A DNA stretch of 64,000 nucleotides, taken from NCBI RefSeq assembly GCF_002262885.1, contig NZ_NKYF01000021.1, positions 97,520 to 161,519 on the forward strand, written 5' to 3'. This DNA comes from Pseudonocardia sp. MH-G8 (lineage in GTDB: Bacteria > Actinomycetota > Actinomycetes > Mycobacteriales > Pseudonocardiaceae). Below the pieces are notes generated by a model, which was not told the origin of the DNA, did no database searches, and was given only the letters and a program-made list of their open reading frames with translations. The translations under genes were made by a program, and so were the position numbers. Positions 44,348-52,450 of the stretch are shown one piece after another (position 1 is the first letter of the stretch; every line of letters begins with the position of its first letter).

Positions 44348-44386
44348 CTTTCGAATCGGCCAGAGTCGGGCTTGCGCAAACGAAAG
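44348..44386. promoter_or_regulatory. Second CTTTCG...CGAAAG pair
   Basis: CTTTCG at 44348-44353 and CGAAAG at 44381-44386 (N27 between). With the pair at 44239-44266 this makes four arms in 150 bases between the kinase and epoxide-hydrolase-like genes, which supports DNA looping or cooperative DeoR binding. Confidence 0.45.
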
Positions 44387-44404
44387 CAGCGAGGCCCCGT
44401 GCGG

Positions 44405-45565
44405 TCAGTGCTGCATCGCCGCGAAGGCGCTCCGCAGCTCGGCGACGTAGCGCTCCGGCACCTCGAGCATCGGGAAGTGCCCCCCACGATCGACTTCGCT
44501 CCAGACGCGCAGATCGCGGTACCGGCGCTCGACCCAGGACCGCGGCAGCCGCTCGATGTCGCGAGGGAAGATCGTCACGGCCGTCGGCACGTGCACGTGC
44601 GCACTACGCTCGGGTGGGAAGTTCTCCCAGTAGAACCTTGCCGAGGACCCGCCGGTGCCGGTGAGCCAGTAGAGCGTGACCGTGTCGAGCATCCGCTCCC
44701 GGGAGACGGCGTTCTCGGGGTGGCCCCCGCAGTCCGTCCAGCCCTGGAACTTCTCGACGATCCAGGCGAGCTGGGCGATCGGCGAGTCGCTGAGGCCGTA
44801 GGCGATCGTCTGTGGCTTGGTGGACTGCTCGAGGGAGTAGCCGCCACCCCGCTCCCAGAAGCCTCGGGTCTCCGCCAGGCCGGCGAGCTCGTGATCGGTG
44901 AGTTCGCCCTCCTCGGGCGGCACCTCGACGTAGGGGGTGAAAGTATGGAGGGCCTCGACGCGGTGCGGGTGCCGCACACCGAGTGCGGTCGCCACGCGGC
45001 CTCCCCAGTCACCGCCGGCGGCGGCGAACCGGTCGTAGCCGAGCCTCGACATCAAGATCGCCCAGGCGTCGGCGGTCCGATCGACCGACCATCCCGTCGT
45101 CGACGGCCGACCGCTCGGCCCGAAGCCGGGGAGAGCGGGTGCGACCACATGGAACGCCGGTGCGTCGGGCTCGGCCGGGTTTGCGAGGGCATCGGCGACC
45201 TCGAGCGGTTCGATCACCGAGCTCGGCCAGCCGTGCGTGAGGACGAGGGGCCGCGCGTCGGCACGTGGCGAGCGCACGTGGAGAAAGGCGATGTCGAGAT
45301 CGAAGACCCGAGTGCGTCCTGGCCCGTGGGCGTTGAACTCCGACTCGAAGCGCCGCCAGTCGTAGCCCTCGGCCCACGACCGGGCGAGCTCGATCAGATA
45401 GGCCAGCGGCACCCCCTGACGCCAGTCGGCCGCCGCCGGATCCGCACTCGGGCTGACAGTCTCACGCTCAGGCATCCGCACGCGCCGCAGCCGATCGCGC
45501 AGCTCCCGCAACTCCGACTCCGGAAACTCCAGTGCGAAGGGCTCGATCCCGTCGTCGATGGCCAT
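44405..45565 (-). CDS. Epoxide hydrolase family protein (EPHX1-like)
   Basis: 386 residues with the N-terminal EHN lid (ELRELRDRLRRVRMPE, WRQGVPLAYLIEL) and the alpha/beta hydrolase core: oxyanion HGWPSS, nucleophile Asp in GGDWGGR, a lid Tyr region (TLYWLTGTGGSSARFYWEN) and catalytic His in VDRGGHFPMLE. Complete catalytic set, so probably active as an epoxide hydrolase or related esterase. Lies 234 bases upstream of, and on the same strand as, the kinase. A second, more diverged relative is at 46569. Confidence 0.88.
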   Translation of the reverse strand: MAIDDGIEPFALEFPESELRELRDRLRRVRMPERETVSPSADPAAADWRQGVPLAYLIELARSWAEGYDWRRFESEFNAHGPGRTRVFDLDIAFLHVRSPRADARPLVLTHGWPSSVIEPLEVADALANPAEPDAPAFHVVAPALPGFGPSGRPSTTGWSVDRTADAWAILMSRLGYDRFAAAGGDWGGRVATALGVRHPHRVEALHTFTPYVEVPPEEGELTDHELAGLAETRGFWERGGGYSLEQSTKPQTIAYGLSDSPIAQLAWIVEKFQGWTDCGGHPENAVSRERMLDTVTLYWLTGTGGSSARFYWENFPPERSAHVHVPTAVTIFPRDIERLPRSWVERRYRDLRVWSEVDRGGHFPMLEVPERYVAELRSAFAAMQH

Positions 45566-45693
45566 ACCCGCTACTCCTTTTCCATGACGGTGTTACCGCG
45601 CGGTCAGCTCGTCGTGCTCGGTCGGCCGATGATGTATCCGCCGTCAACACGATCAACTTCGGGGCGCGCTCGGTACACGCGACCGCGAGGAAC

Positions 45694-45870
45694 ACCCTTC
45701 GCGTTGCGGATGCGGTCTTCGGCGCGGGCTCGGCGGCGGTGGTGTAGTTCGAGGTCGGCGAGCTGGCGGTGCGGTCCGCCGGGTGGAGTGTTGGTGGCGG
45801 ATGCGGTCAGCCGGTGCCCGTCGGCGTCGGTCAGGCGCAGTTGCGCGCCGGGCGACCCGGTTGAGCCGCA
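45694..45870 (-). pseudogene. IS1380-type transposase fragment
   Basis: About 59 codons matching the central/late part of IS1380 transposases: LRLTDADGHRLTASATNT, RQLADLELHHRRRARAEDRIRNAKG. No start, DDE N-terminus or C-terminus. The frame runs on into a short piece reading DRVDGGYIIGRP, which resembles the end of an SDR protein and may be another fragment (45604-45660). Confidence 0.65.
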
Positions 45871-45944
45871 CCTCAGCTCGATCCTGTTGCGGCCGAACAC
45901 TCGCGCCCTCAGCACGGGCCCCGCCGCGCCACCCCGCGCATAGG

Positions 45945-46481
45945 TCATGTGGCTTGTTGATGGCGCTCGCGGTAGACGCGGGTCTTGTGGCGGTTGCCGC
46001 AGACGTTCATGTCGCACCAGCGCCCGCGACCGTTGCGTGACGTGTCGTGGAAGGCCCATCGGCAGTCCGGTGCGGCGCAGAGCTTGATCCGTCGCCAGTC
46101 GCCCCGGCAGACCGCCACGGCCACGGTCTCGACCACGATGTCGAGCCATCGCCGCCCGGAGCGGGCCGCGATGCGTAGCTCGCCCGACCGGCCAGGCGCG
46201 AGCTGCAGCGGGTAGTCCGCGAAGGCTTCGGTGGAGCCGCCCCCGCAATCGTCATCGCCCCCGAGCGACCGTCGCAAGCTCGTGCGGAGGGCGATGGCGT
46301 CGGCCAGATCCGCCTGCCCCAACTCGACGCCGGGATCGGCCAGGTCGCGCGCTGCCAGCCAGTCCGCCAGTGCGCCCGGCGACGTCAGGTGCTCGCCGCC
46401 GGCGTGGATCCGGCCATGCCGGCTGAACGATCGCTCGTCAACCGTGTTGAGGAACTCCTCGAGCACCTTGAGCGCATCCAC
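45945..46481 (-). CDS. CGNR zinc-finger (ABATE-domain) regulator
   Basis: 178 residues. The C-terminal CGNR zinc finger is clear: KLCAAPDCRWAFHDTSRN, then RWCDMNVCGNRHKTRVYRERH, with four Cys. The N-terminal ~110 residues match the ABATE (stress-induced regulator-like) domain (EFLNTVDER, ALADWLAARDL). Divergent from the epoxide-hydrolase-like gene at 46569 with an 87-base gap packed with repeats, so it likely controls that gene and itself. The ligand is unknown. Confidence 0.88.
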   Translation of the reverse strand: MDALKVLEEFLNTVDERSFSRHGRIHAGGEHLTSPGALADWLAARDLADPGVELGQADLADAIALRTSLRRSLGGDDDCGGGSTEAFADYPLQLAPGRSGELRIAARSGRRWLDIVVETVAVAVCRGDWRRIKLCAAPDCRWAFHDTSRNGRGRWCDMNVCGNRHKTRVYRERHQQAT

Positions 46482-46496
46482 GACACCACCATACCT

Positions 46497-46548
46497 GTTC
46501 AGCGGTGTTGCTGATCGGCGACACCGCTGTTACCGTTCAACGGTGTTG
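46497..46548. promoter_or_regulatory. Operator cluster between CGNR and epoxide-hydrolase-like genes
   Basis: GTTCAGCGGTGTTG (46497-46510) and GTTCAACGGTGTTG (46535-46548) form a 38-base direct repeat; ACACCGCTG (46521-46529) is the inverted copy, so CAGCGGTGT-N12-ACACCGCTG is a perfect 9-base inverted repeat. Three half-sites within 52 bases between divergent genes point to binding by the CGNR protein. Confidence 0.65.
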
Positions 46549-46568
46549 ATCGACAGGAGGAGAATCTG

Positions 46569-47702
46569 ATGACCGATCCCCGACAGGTACTCACGGTGTC
46601 GGACGCTGACCTCGACGACCTGCGCGCACGCCTGCGCGGGACACGGTGGGCGGAGCCGTGGCCGGTTGAGGCCTGGGAGGCCGGTACCGATGGCGACGAG
46701 TTGCGCCGACTGGTCGAGCACTGGGAGTCGGAGTACGACTGGCGCAAGCACGAAGCGGCGATCAATGCCCTGCCGTCCGGGTTCGCCGACCTCGGCGAGG
46801 CGTCCGTGCACTATCTGCGCTTCGACGCCGAGCGCGACGGCGCACTGCCGCTCCTGCTCGCCAACGGCTGGCCCAGCTCGTTCCTCGAACTGATCGGACT
46901 GGCCGACCGGTTGTCGGCGCCCTCCCGCTACGGCGGCAGCCCCGAGGACGCGTTCACCGTCGTCGTCCCGAGCCTGCCGGGGTTCGGGCTGTCCCCGCAG
47001 CGGCCCGCCCTCGACGGGACTCCGACCCACGACCTCTGGCACCGGCTCATGCATGACGTGCTCGGCTTCGAGCGTTACGGCGCGCACGGTTCCGACATCG
47101 GCGCAGGGGAGTGCAGCTTCCTCGCGCAGGCCCACCCGGAGGCCGTGGCCGGCGTCCATCTCCTGGACGCCGTCGACCCGCCCGGCTTCGATCCGGCCGG
47201 GCTCACCGACGAGGAGCGCACCTACCTCGAAGTGGAGAAGGCGTGGTTCGAGGCTGAGCGCGGGTACTCCCACCAGCAGCAGACGCGCCCGCTCACCCTC
47301 GCCCAAGGGCTGTCCGACTCACCGTCGGGTCTGCTCGCCTGGATCCTCGAGAAGTACCGGGCGTGGAGCGATTGCGGCGGCGACGTCTCCACTCGATTCG
47401 ACGACGACTTCCTGCTGACCCAGGCGTCCCTGTACTGGTTCACCGACACGATCTCGACGTCGTTCCGTCCCTATTTCGAGCGCACCCAGGGGGTCGCTCC
47501 ACGCGTCGAGCACGTCGAGGTGCCCACCGCGGTCGCGGTCTTCCCGGCTGACCTCGGTGGCCGGCTGCCCCGCAGCTGGGTCGAGCGGACCTACAACCTC
47601 ACCCGCTACACCACCATGCCGCGTGGGGGCCATTTCGCCGCCTACGAGGAACCGGGCCTGCTCGCTGACGACATCACCGCCTTCTTCCACGACCTGACCT
47701 GA
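46569..47702 (+). CDS. Epoxide-hydrolase-like protein with altered oxyanion motif
   Basis: 377 residues. EHN-type N-terminus (DADLDDLRARLRGTRW) and the hydrolase core: Asp nucleophile in HGSDIGAG, lid motif SLYWFTDTISTSFRPYFE and His in MPRGGHFAAYEEPG. The oxyanion motif is NGWPSS instead of HGWPGS and the elbow is GSDIG instead of GGDWG, so activity may differ. GACAGGAGGAG precedes ATG 46569. Probably regulated by the adjacent CGNR protein. Confidence 0.88.
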   Translation: MTDPRQVLTVSDADLDDLRARLRGTRWAEPWPVEAWEAGTDGDELRRLVEHWESEYDWRKHEAAINALPSGFADLGEASVHYLRFDAERDGALPLLLANGWPSSFLELIGLADRLSAPSRYGGSPEDAFTVVVPSLPGFGLSPQRPALDGTPTHDLWHRLMHDVLGFERYGAHGSDIGAGECSFLAQAHPEAVAGVHLLDAVDPPGFDPAGLTDEERTYLEVEKAWFEAERGYSHQQQTRPLTLAQGLSDSPSGLLAWILEKYRAWSDCGGDVSTRFDDDFLLTQASLYWFTDTISTSFRPYFERTQGVAPRVEHVEVPTAVAVFPADLGGRLPRSWVERTYNLTRYTTMPRGGHFAAYEEPGLLADDITAFFHDLT

Positions 47703-47774
47703 AGCCGCTCCGCACGCGGAACACCGCTGGCCGGTCGGCGACGGCCCGCGCGTCCGACCGGGTCTCCTGCTGGA

Positions 47775-48130
47775 TCAGCTCGCCCCGGTTGAGGTGGAGG
47801 TCTGGGCGCTGTCGTTGTACGACCTCGATGTGTGGTCGGGCGGGTGTGGTGGTCGGGTCACGGGTCGGGGCGCAGCCGGGCGCAGCTCGGCCGGCCCTGC
47901 GATGGCCGTCAGGCCGCTGGCGTCGGCTGCCTTGCGGACCGACGTGTTCTCGGCGCGGGGCGATGAGCCCGGCGAGGTCGGGCAGCGACAGCCGTTCGGG
48001 TGTGCCGGTGACGAGCCGGTGGATCTAAGGAGGCCGACAGCGTGATGCCACGCTCGGCGAGCAGTGGCGCGAGGTGGGTGGTGGTGAACAGCCCGCGGGT
48101 AGCCATGATCTCGCGCAGCCCCACCGGTAG
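47775..48130 (-). pseudogene. Decayed XRE-type HTH gene
   Basis: Reads LPVGLREIMATRGLFTT, APLLAERGITLSAS, then in another frame IHRLVTGTPERLSLPDLAGL, then in a third ENTSVRKAADASG, ending at 47775-47777. This is a small HTH protein of the kind found next to tyrosine-recombinase genes. At least two frameshifts; no integrase is nearby. Coordinates are approximate. Confidence 0.55.
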
Positions 48131-48389
48131 CTGACGTGTCGGCGGTTCATCGGCTGCTTCCGTCCGGTCGCGGCCTGACGGCCCCGGCGGCGCTCGCCGC
48201 TGCGGACGTGGCCCGGGTGAGGGTGGCATCGAGCGCGCGGCGCAGGGTGCGGGTGGGGAAGTCCGAGGACACGCAGGTGTAGTCACGCCCTAGCGATCCG
48301 CGGGGCCGTCTCTCCTGGACTTGCGACCTTGACTACACGACAGCAGACCTCGAATTGGACCCGTTAGCCCAACGACTGGCCCGCGGCAA

Positions 48390-48716
48390 GCGCTCAAGGG
48401 CGGAGCGGCCACAGAGGTCGGGCTCAAGGAGCGCAAGCACCGCATCGAGGACGCCGTTCGCAACGCGAAGGCGGCCGTCGAGGAGGGCATCGTCGCCGGC
48501 GGCGGCGTCGCCCTGATCCAGGCCGGCGCAGGCCTCTTCGAGGGCCTGGGCCTGGACGGTGACGAGGCCACTGGCGCCAACATCGTCAAGGTCACCCGCA
48601 ACGCCCTGCAGAACGCCGCCTCCATCGCGGCGCTGTTCCTCACCACCGAGGCCGTCATCGCCGACAAGCCGGAGAAGAACCGTGCGGGCGGGGGTGACCC
48701 GGCCATGGGCATATGA
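48390..48716 (+). pseudogene. groEL fragment (chaperonin) with internal deletion
   Basis: 109 in-frame codons. GAATEVGLKERKHRIEDAV, NAKAAVEEGIVAGGGVAL and LDGDEATGANIVKVT are GroEL; then NALQNAASIAALFLTTEAV and IADKPEK from about 60 residues later follow directly, so an in-frame deletion has joined GANIV to VKVTR. No N-terminal two-thirds and no start. The usual Gly/Met tail is replaced by GGGDPAMGI. Confidence 0.8.
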
Positions 48717-48880
48717 GCTGTTCACCCCGCGACCTGCTGGACCGACCTACGTCCGATCGTCGCAGGCGGTTGCCGACACGCCGCTGGGCGCTGCTGTGAG
48801 CCGGAGGCCGTCGTGCCGCGGTTGCCCGTATGCCCGCTCAGAACGGTCGTCCGCGTCCTGGAACCGATGGGCCAGTCCGA

Positions 48881-49540
48881 TCAGACGACGGCGAACGCCC
48901 GCACGGGGCATCTGCCGAGGGCTTCGATGCGGGGTGGAACTGCCGTGAAGCGTGCGCCGCGAAGCGGTAGCTGATCAAGAGCCGTGAGGTGCTCCACGAT
49001 GGGGATCCCGGCGCCGAGGAGCAGCGTGTGTGCGGGGCGGGTCCGGTCAGTGGCATCGTCGATGTTCGCGGCATCAATGCCGACGATCCTGACGTCATGC
49101 TCCACCAGCCACTGGGCGCCGTCACTCGTGACGTGGGTCGGGCGGCCATCGGGATTGCTGAACCGGACCTCATCCGCTGCGTTCACGAGGATCGCGCAGC
49201 CGCTGACGTCACCGAGGACGGCCAGCATCGACGCGTCTACAGCACGTACCGGTGTTCCGGTGACGCGCAACACGATGGCAGGCAGGTCTACCAGTGAATC
49301 GAGCGACAGGCCCGCCAAGTCGGTCCCGTCGGGGAACCGGTGGTAGGGAGCGACGAGGTGAGTTCCAGCATCTCCCACCGTTGTGATGCGGTCGATCTCG
49401 AACCCGGTGCCGGGACCGTTGGCCTCAGGTGGCAGATCAGGAGAAGGACGAACGGCGGTCGCTGGTGCGAGCAGCCCCGGACCGGCGATCGTCCCCGCTC
49501 GTACTGCGTGGCTCAGATCGAGAATTCGGCGTGTGGACAT
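48881..49540 (-). CDS. Cyclase/kynurenine formamidase-like family protein
   Basis: 219 residues of the cyclase family (ILDLSHAVRAGT, DSLVDLPAIVLRV, VGIDAANIDD, LLLGAGIPIVEHLT, RFTAVPPRIEALGRCPVRAFAV). The metal motif HxGTHxDxPxH reads DAGTHLVAPYH: first His is Asp and the Asp is Val, so metal binding is doubtful. GGAGAG precedes ATG 49540. Site A of the TetR-type palindrome lies 135-150 bases upstream. Relatives open amide or lactone rings; here the reaction is unknown. Confidence 0.82.
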   Translation of the reverse strand: MSTRRILDLSHAVRAGTIAGPGLLAPATAVRPSPDLPPEANGPGTGFEIDRITTVGDAGTHLVAPYHRFPDGTDLAGLSLDSLVDLPAIVLRVTGTPVRAVDASMLAVLGDVSGCAILVNAADEVRFSNPDGRPTHVTSDGAQWLVEHDVRIVGIDAANIDDATDRTRPAHTLLLGAGIPIVEHLTALDQLPLRGARFTAVPPRIEALGRCPVRAFAVV

Positions 49541-49674
49541 GTCGGTCTCTCCGGGCGTCGTGTTGGACCTCGGCTGCCGAGCAGGAACTCGCTGGCCGGC
49601 GGCCAGTCAACTGCCTGGTACAAGTGCCCAGGGTGGATGCGGCTCCCGGCTGTCGACCCCTGGGGCGTACAGGT

Positions 49675-49690
49675 TGGACTATATAGTCTG
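49675..49690. promoter_or_regulatory. TetR-type site A (palindrome before cyclase gene)
   Basis: TGGACTATATAGTCTG holds the perfect palindrome GACTATATAGTC (49677-49688), which also carries TATAGT on both strands. Its arms GGACTA/TAGTC match the outer arms of site B. It lies in the 484-base gap between the cyclase gene and msrB. Confidence 0.5.
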
Positions 49691-49840
49691 AGTGTTGAGG
49701 GTTGGACGGCGCTCGGTCAAGGCGACTAGCGGGATGGTGCAGCCCCTACTCAGCGTGCCTCGACCCCTGCGGCTCTGTTGAAGACCAGGGTGACGTCGCC
49801 GTCGCGGAGAAGGTCTGCGACCTGCCTGCGAGCGACGGCC

Positions 49841-49889
49841 TCGACGCCGCCACAGGCACCGCTTATAGTCGGACTAGACGGTCCAGTCC
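49841..49889 (+). promoter_or_regulatory. Probable msrB promoter with TetR-type operator B
   Basis: TCGACG (49841-49846), 17 bases, TATAGT (49864-49869), then GGACTAGACGGTCCAGTCC (49871-49889). The last is a 19-base palindrome with mismatches only at three symmetric position pairs (including the centre). The operator sits on the predicted start point. The leader to msrB would be about 150 bases. On the minus strand just left of it (about 49750-49855) a 35-codon stretch reads EAVARRQVADLLRDGDV and may be a gene remnant. Confidence 0.65.
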
Positions 49890-50024
49890 GGCTCGCTGGT
49901 TGCTCGCCACCTGCTCGGTAGCGGCTGCGATCAGGGGGAGGGCGGGCTGCTGTCCGGGCAGCTGATCTCTGGTTCGGCCAGGAGCAACGATCATCGCGGT
50001 GTCAGTCATAGTGAAACGGAGGAG

Positions 50025-50516
50025 ATGACATTGGAGTCGGCGAAGTACGGCAAAACGCCAGAGGTGATCGCTCGATTGACCCCTGAGCAGTTCCGTGTCA
50101 CTCAGGAGGGCGCAACCGAGCGTGCGTTCAGCAATGCTTATTGGGACAGCAAGGAGGTGGGCATCTACGTGGACGTCGTGTCGGGGGAACCGCTCTTCGC
50201 CTCCGTCGACAAGTACGACAGCCACACGGGCTGGCCGAGTTTCACCAAGCCGCTCGTCCAGAGCAACGTGGTGGAGCTTGACGACCGGAGCCACGGGATG
50301 CGCAGGACCGAGGTTCGATCCACTCATGCGGACAGCCATTTGGGGCACGTCTTCGACGATGGCCCGCGCGACCTGGGTAGCCGCCGCTACTGCCTCAACT
50401 CCGCCGCGTTGCGGTTCGTGCCCCTAGCTGACCTGGAGCGCGAGGGGTACGGCGAGTATCGCGAGCTATTCGGTGCGGAAAAGTGGGGTGAGGGCGAGTC
50501 CGCCAGTGCGAGTTGA
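50025..50516 (+). CDS. msrB: Peptide-methionine (R)-S-oxide reductase
   Basis: 163 residues. MsrB motifs: LTPEQFRVTQEGATERAF, GWPSF, HLGHVFDDGP and the catalytic Cys in RYCLNSAALRF. Both zinc CxxC pairs of many MsrBs are missing (YVDVVSGEPLF and VRSTHADSHLGH), so this is a zinc-free type. Reduces methionine-R-sulfoxide in proteins using thioredoxin or a similar thiol. ATG 50025 is only two bases after GGAGGAG; TTG 50031 has better spacing and may be the true start. Promoter/operator B is upstream, and msrA is in the same island. Confidence 0.93.
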   Translation: MTLESAKYGKTPEVIARLTPEQFRVTQEGATERAFSNAYWDSKEVGIYVDVVSGEPLFASVDKYDSHTGWPSFTKPLVQSNVVELDDRSHGMRRTEVRSTHADSHLGHVFDDGPRDLGSRRYCLNSAALRFVPLADLEREGYGEYRELFGAEKWGEGESASAS

Positions 50517-50641
50517 TACTTGAGCTGCACTGCTGCGAGACCTCGGCCGATCGAGCGGCAGGTGGAGTAGCACTTCCGTCGTAGGGGTCGGGCGCGCGCT
50601 CGTCACGAACTGCTGGCTCAGCGAAGCACTGCCGTTCACCG

Positions 50642-50673
50642 CCGTCCCCCCGGAACCCGTTCCGGGGGGACGG
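50642..50673. terminator. Strong bidirectional hairpin between msrB and tetR1
   Basis: A perfect inverted repeat: CCGTCCCCCCGGAA pairs with TTCCGGGGGGACGG over at least 14 base pairs around a four-base loop. It lies between convergent msrB and tetR1. There is only a short T stretch, as usual for high-GC actinobacterial terminators. Confidence 0.8.
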
Positions 50674-50744
50674 TTGTCCTGCCACCTCGTGCTGGACCGC
50701 TGGTTGACCGCCGCCGTCGGTCAGGCCCCCTCGGAGCTGAGCTA

Positions 50745-51401
50745 TCAGCTCGCGGCGCCGGACGCACGCTTCTTCGCGGGCGCGAACGCTTCCAGGTTGC
50801 GGATCGCGAGCTCGAGCGCCAGTGCCATCGGTTGGGCACTTCGTGCGGCCTGTGAGAGGAGGTAGCCGCCCTGGTAGGCCGCCATGATTCCGGTGGCGAG
50901 TTCGGCGGGGTCCGCGCTGTCGTCGAGCTCGCCGCGCTCTTGCATCCGACGGATGCCGGCGGCGAGGTACGACTCCCAGGTTCGGAACGTGGCGTTGATC
51001 AGGATCCGGGCTGGTTCGGACCGATCTGTCAGCTCACTGGCCAGCGAGCCGATCTCGCAGCCGTACGCTCCGTGTCGCTCGTCGACGAAACGAACGATCG
51101 CATCGCGCCAGCGTCGCAGGCCCTGCAGCGAGCTGAGTTGTTCGAGATGGGGTTCTTGTCGCTCCATCACACGTGCGGCTTGCATTTTGATCACCGCTGT
51201 GACTAGGGCGTCCTTGTCCTCGAAGTAGTGGTACAGCTGTGACTTGCTTGTGCCGGAAGCCTCGACCACCTGGTCCATGGTCGTGCCGGCGACCCCGGTG
51301 GCGTGCATGAGGTCGGCTGCGGCTCGGACGATGCGGTCGCGTGTTACTGCACCGCGCGCGGTCAGGCGTCGCGCGGGCGGTTCGGCTCCGGCACTCGTCA
51401 C
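50745..51401 (-). CDS. TetR-family regulator 1 (Cys115 type)
   Basis: 218 residues. HTH MDQVVEASGTSKSQLYHYF near residues 42-60; ligand domain with a single Cys in the whole protein, Cys115 in YGCEIGSLASEL. The protein at 61973 has the same length, the same recognition helix (TSKSQLYHYF) and the same Cys; NemR-type TetR proteins use a Cys in an equivalent GC motif to sense hypochlorite and electrophiles. GTG 51401. Sites C and D lie in the gap to the divergent tetR2. It probably represses this island and is released by thiol oxidation; that is inference. Confidence 0.9.
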   Translation of the reverse strand: MTSAGAEPPARRLTARGAVTRDRIVRAAADLMHATGVAGTTMDQVVEASGTSKSQLYHYFEDKDALVTAVIKMQAARVMERQEPHLEQLSSLQGLRRWRDAIVRFVDERHGAYGCEIGSLASELTDRSEPARILINATFRTWESYLAAGIRRMQERGELDDSADPAELATGIMAAYQGGYLLSQAARSAQPMALALELAIRNLEAFAPAKKRASGAAS

Positions 51402-51442
51402 AGATGCAATCCTAGCCTGACGGCGTGATGTTCAACGTCTGA

Positions 51443-51470
51443 ACTGGACATCTCGGACCGCTTGGTCTAG
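51443..51470. promoter_or_regulatory. TetR-type site C before tetR1
   Basis: ACTGGAC (51443-51449) and GTCTAG (51465-51470) are the two arms of the consensus but with a longer spacer (about one helical turn more), and GGACC lies between. Located 42-69 bases upstream of the tetR1 GTG, so it would give autoregulation. Weaker than sites B, D and G. Confidence 0.4.
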
Positions 51471-51627
51471 ATGATCGGGACCGGGCGCTACTTGCTCCTG
51501 GCGTTGTCGCGCGGGTACCGGAGATCGTTCTGCCTGCCACCCGCCCTCCTCTTGCGCGCGGCGGGAAGCGGCCAGTGGAGCGGCACAAATGCGCTCGCCG
51601 TTGCCGATCGGCTCACGTGCGGCAAGC

Positions 51628-51660
51628 GAAGTGGACCAGCTAGTCCGAGTTGGTTAGCAT
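51628..51660 (+). promoter_or_regulatory. TetR-type site D and leaderless promoter of tetR2
   Basis: GAAGTGGACCAGCTAGTCC (51628-51646) matches the site B reverse complement at 15 of 19 positions. TAGCAT (51655-51660) is a plausible -10 and is only six bases before the GTG 51667, so the transcript would be leaderless; no ribosome site is present. The operator covers the -35 to -10 spacer. Confidence 0.6.
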
Positions 51661-51666
51661 CTGTGC

Positions 51667-52446
51667 GTGTCGAGAGAGGAACTCGAGGAGCGATCCTCGG
51701 GGCGCGCTGGCTGGGATGCGGCGACGCGGGACCGGATCGTGCGGGGCGCTGCCGAGGTCGTCTTACGGCTGGGCGTCGCAGGGGTCAGCGTTGAGCGGGT
51801 CCGTGCCGTGGCGGGGGTCAGCCGCTCGCAGGTCCATCGCTACTTCCCAGCCAAGGAAGCGTTGATCGACGGTGTCGTGGACTTCCAGATCGCGGCGGTG
51901 CTCGCCCGGCAGCGCGCGCTGCTCGGAAGCCTCCACTCTCTGGCAGACCTGCAGGAGTGGGCCGATGTCGTGGTCGAGTTGAACAGCGCGGGCAACGGTG
52001 TGCGCGGGTGCCCGCTCGGGTCTCTGGTGAGCCAGTTGGCAGAGCAGCCCGGGCCCGTGCGGGCCAAGCTCGATCATGCGTTCCAAACCTGGCAGTCGTA
52101 CTTGGCGGCAGGGCTTCGCCGGATGCAGGATCGCGGGGAACTCAACGCCGAGGCCGACGTGGCGGAGTTGGCCACCGGGGTCGTGGCGGCCCTCCAGGGC
52201 GGCCTGATCCTGGCTCAGGCCGCTCGGAGCGAGAAGCCGCTGCGGTCAGCCCTCGACCTCGCTGTCGGCAGGGTCGCGCTCGCCGCCCACATTGCAGGAC
52301 CGGCGGCTCCAGGCCACGTTCATCGGGTTTCGCAGTCGGAAGCCGACCTGAGCGCTTGCCCGGTATCCGGGTTCGCCACCGCCCGGCCGCACGTGCCCGG
52401 GGCGGCCCGAAAGACGAGTAGCCCGCCCCCAGATCCGAACGGATGA
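51667..52446 (+). CDS. TetR-family regulator 2 (Cys115 type)
   Basis: 259 residues. HTH VERVRAVAGVSRSQVHRYF; recognition helix differs from TetR 1 and 3. Cys115 is conserved in RGCPLGSLVSQL, and FQTWQSYLAAGLRRMQDRGEL is nearly identical to the others. A ~45-residue Pro/Ser-rich tail with a second Cys is unique to it. GTG 51667 appears leaderless. Only four bases separate its stop from the AhpD-like gene, so the two are an operon. It may bind the same sites with other affinity, or a different set. Confidence 0.88.
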   Translation: MSREELEERSSGRAGWDAATRDRIVRGAAEVVLRLGVAGVSVERVRAVAGVSRSQVHRYFPAKEALIDGVVDFQIAAVLARQRALLGSLHSLADLQEWADVVVELNSAGNGVRGCPLGSLVSQLAEQPGPVRAKLDHAFQTWQSYLAAGLRRMQDRGELNAEADVAELATGVVAALQGGLILAQAARSEKPLRSALDLAVGRVALAAHIAGPAAPGHVHRVSQSEADLSACPVSGFATARPHVPGAARKTSSPPPDPNG

Positions 52447-52450
52447 GCAG

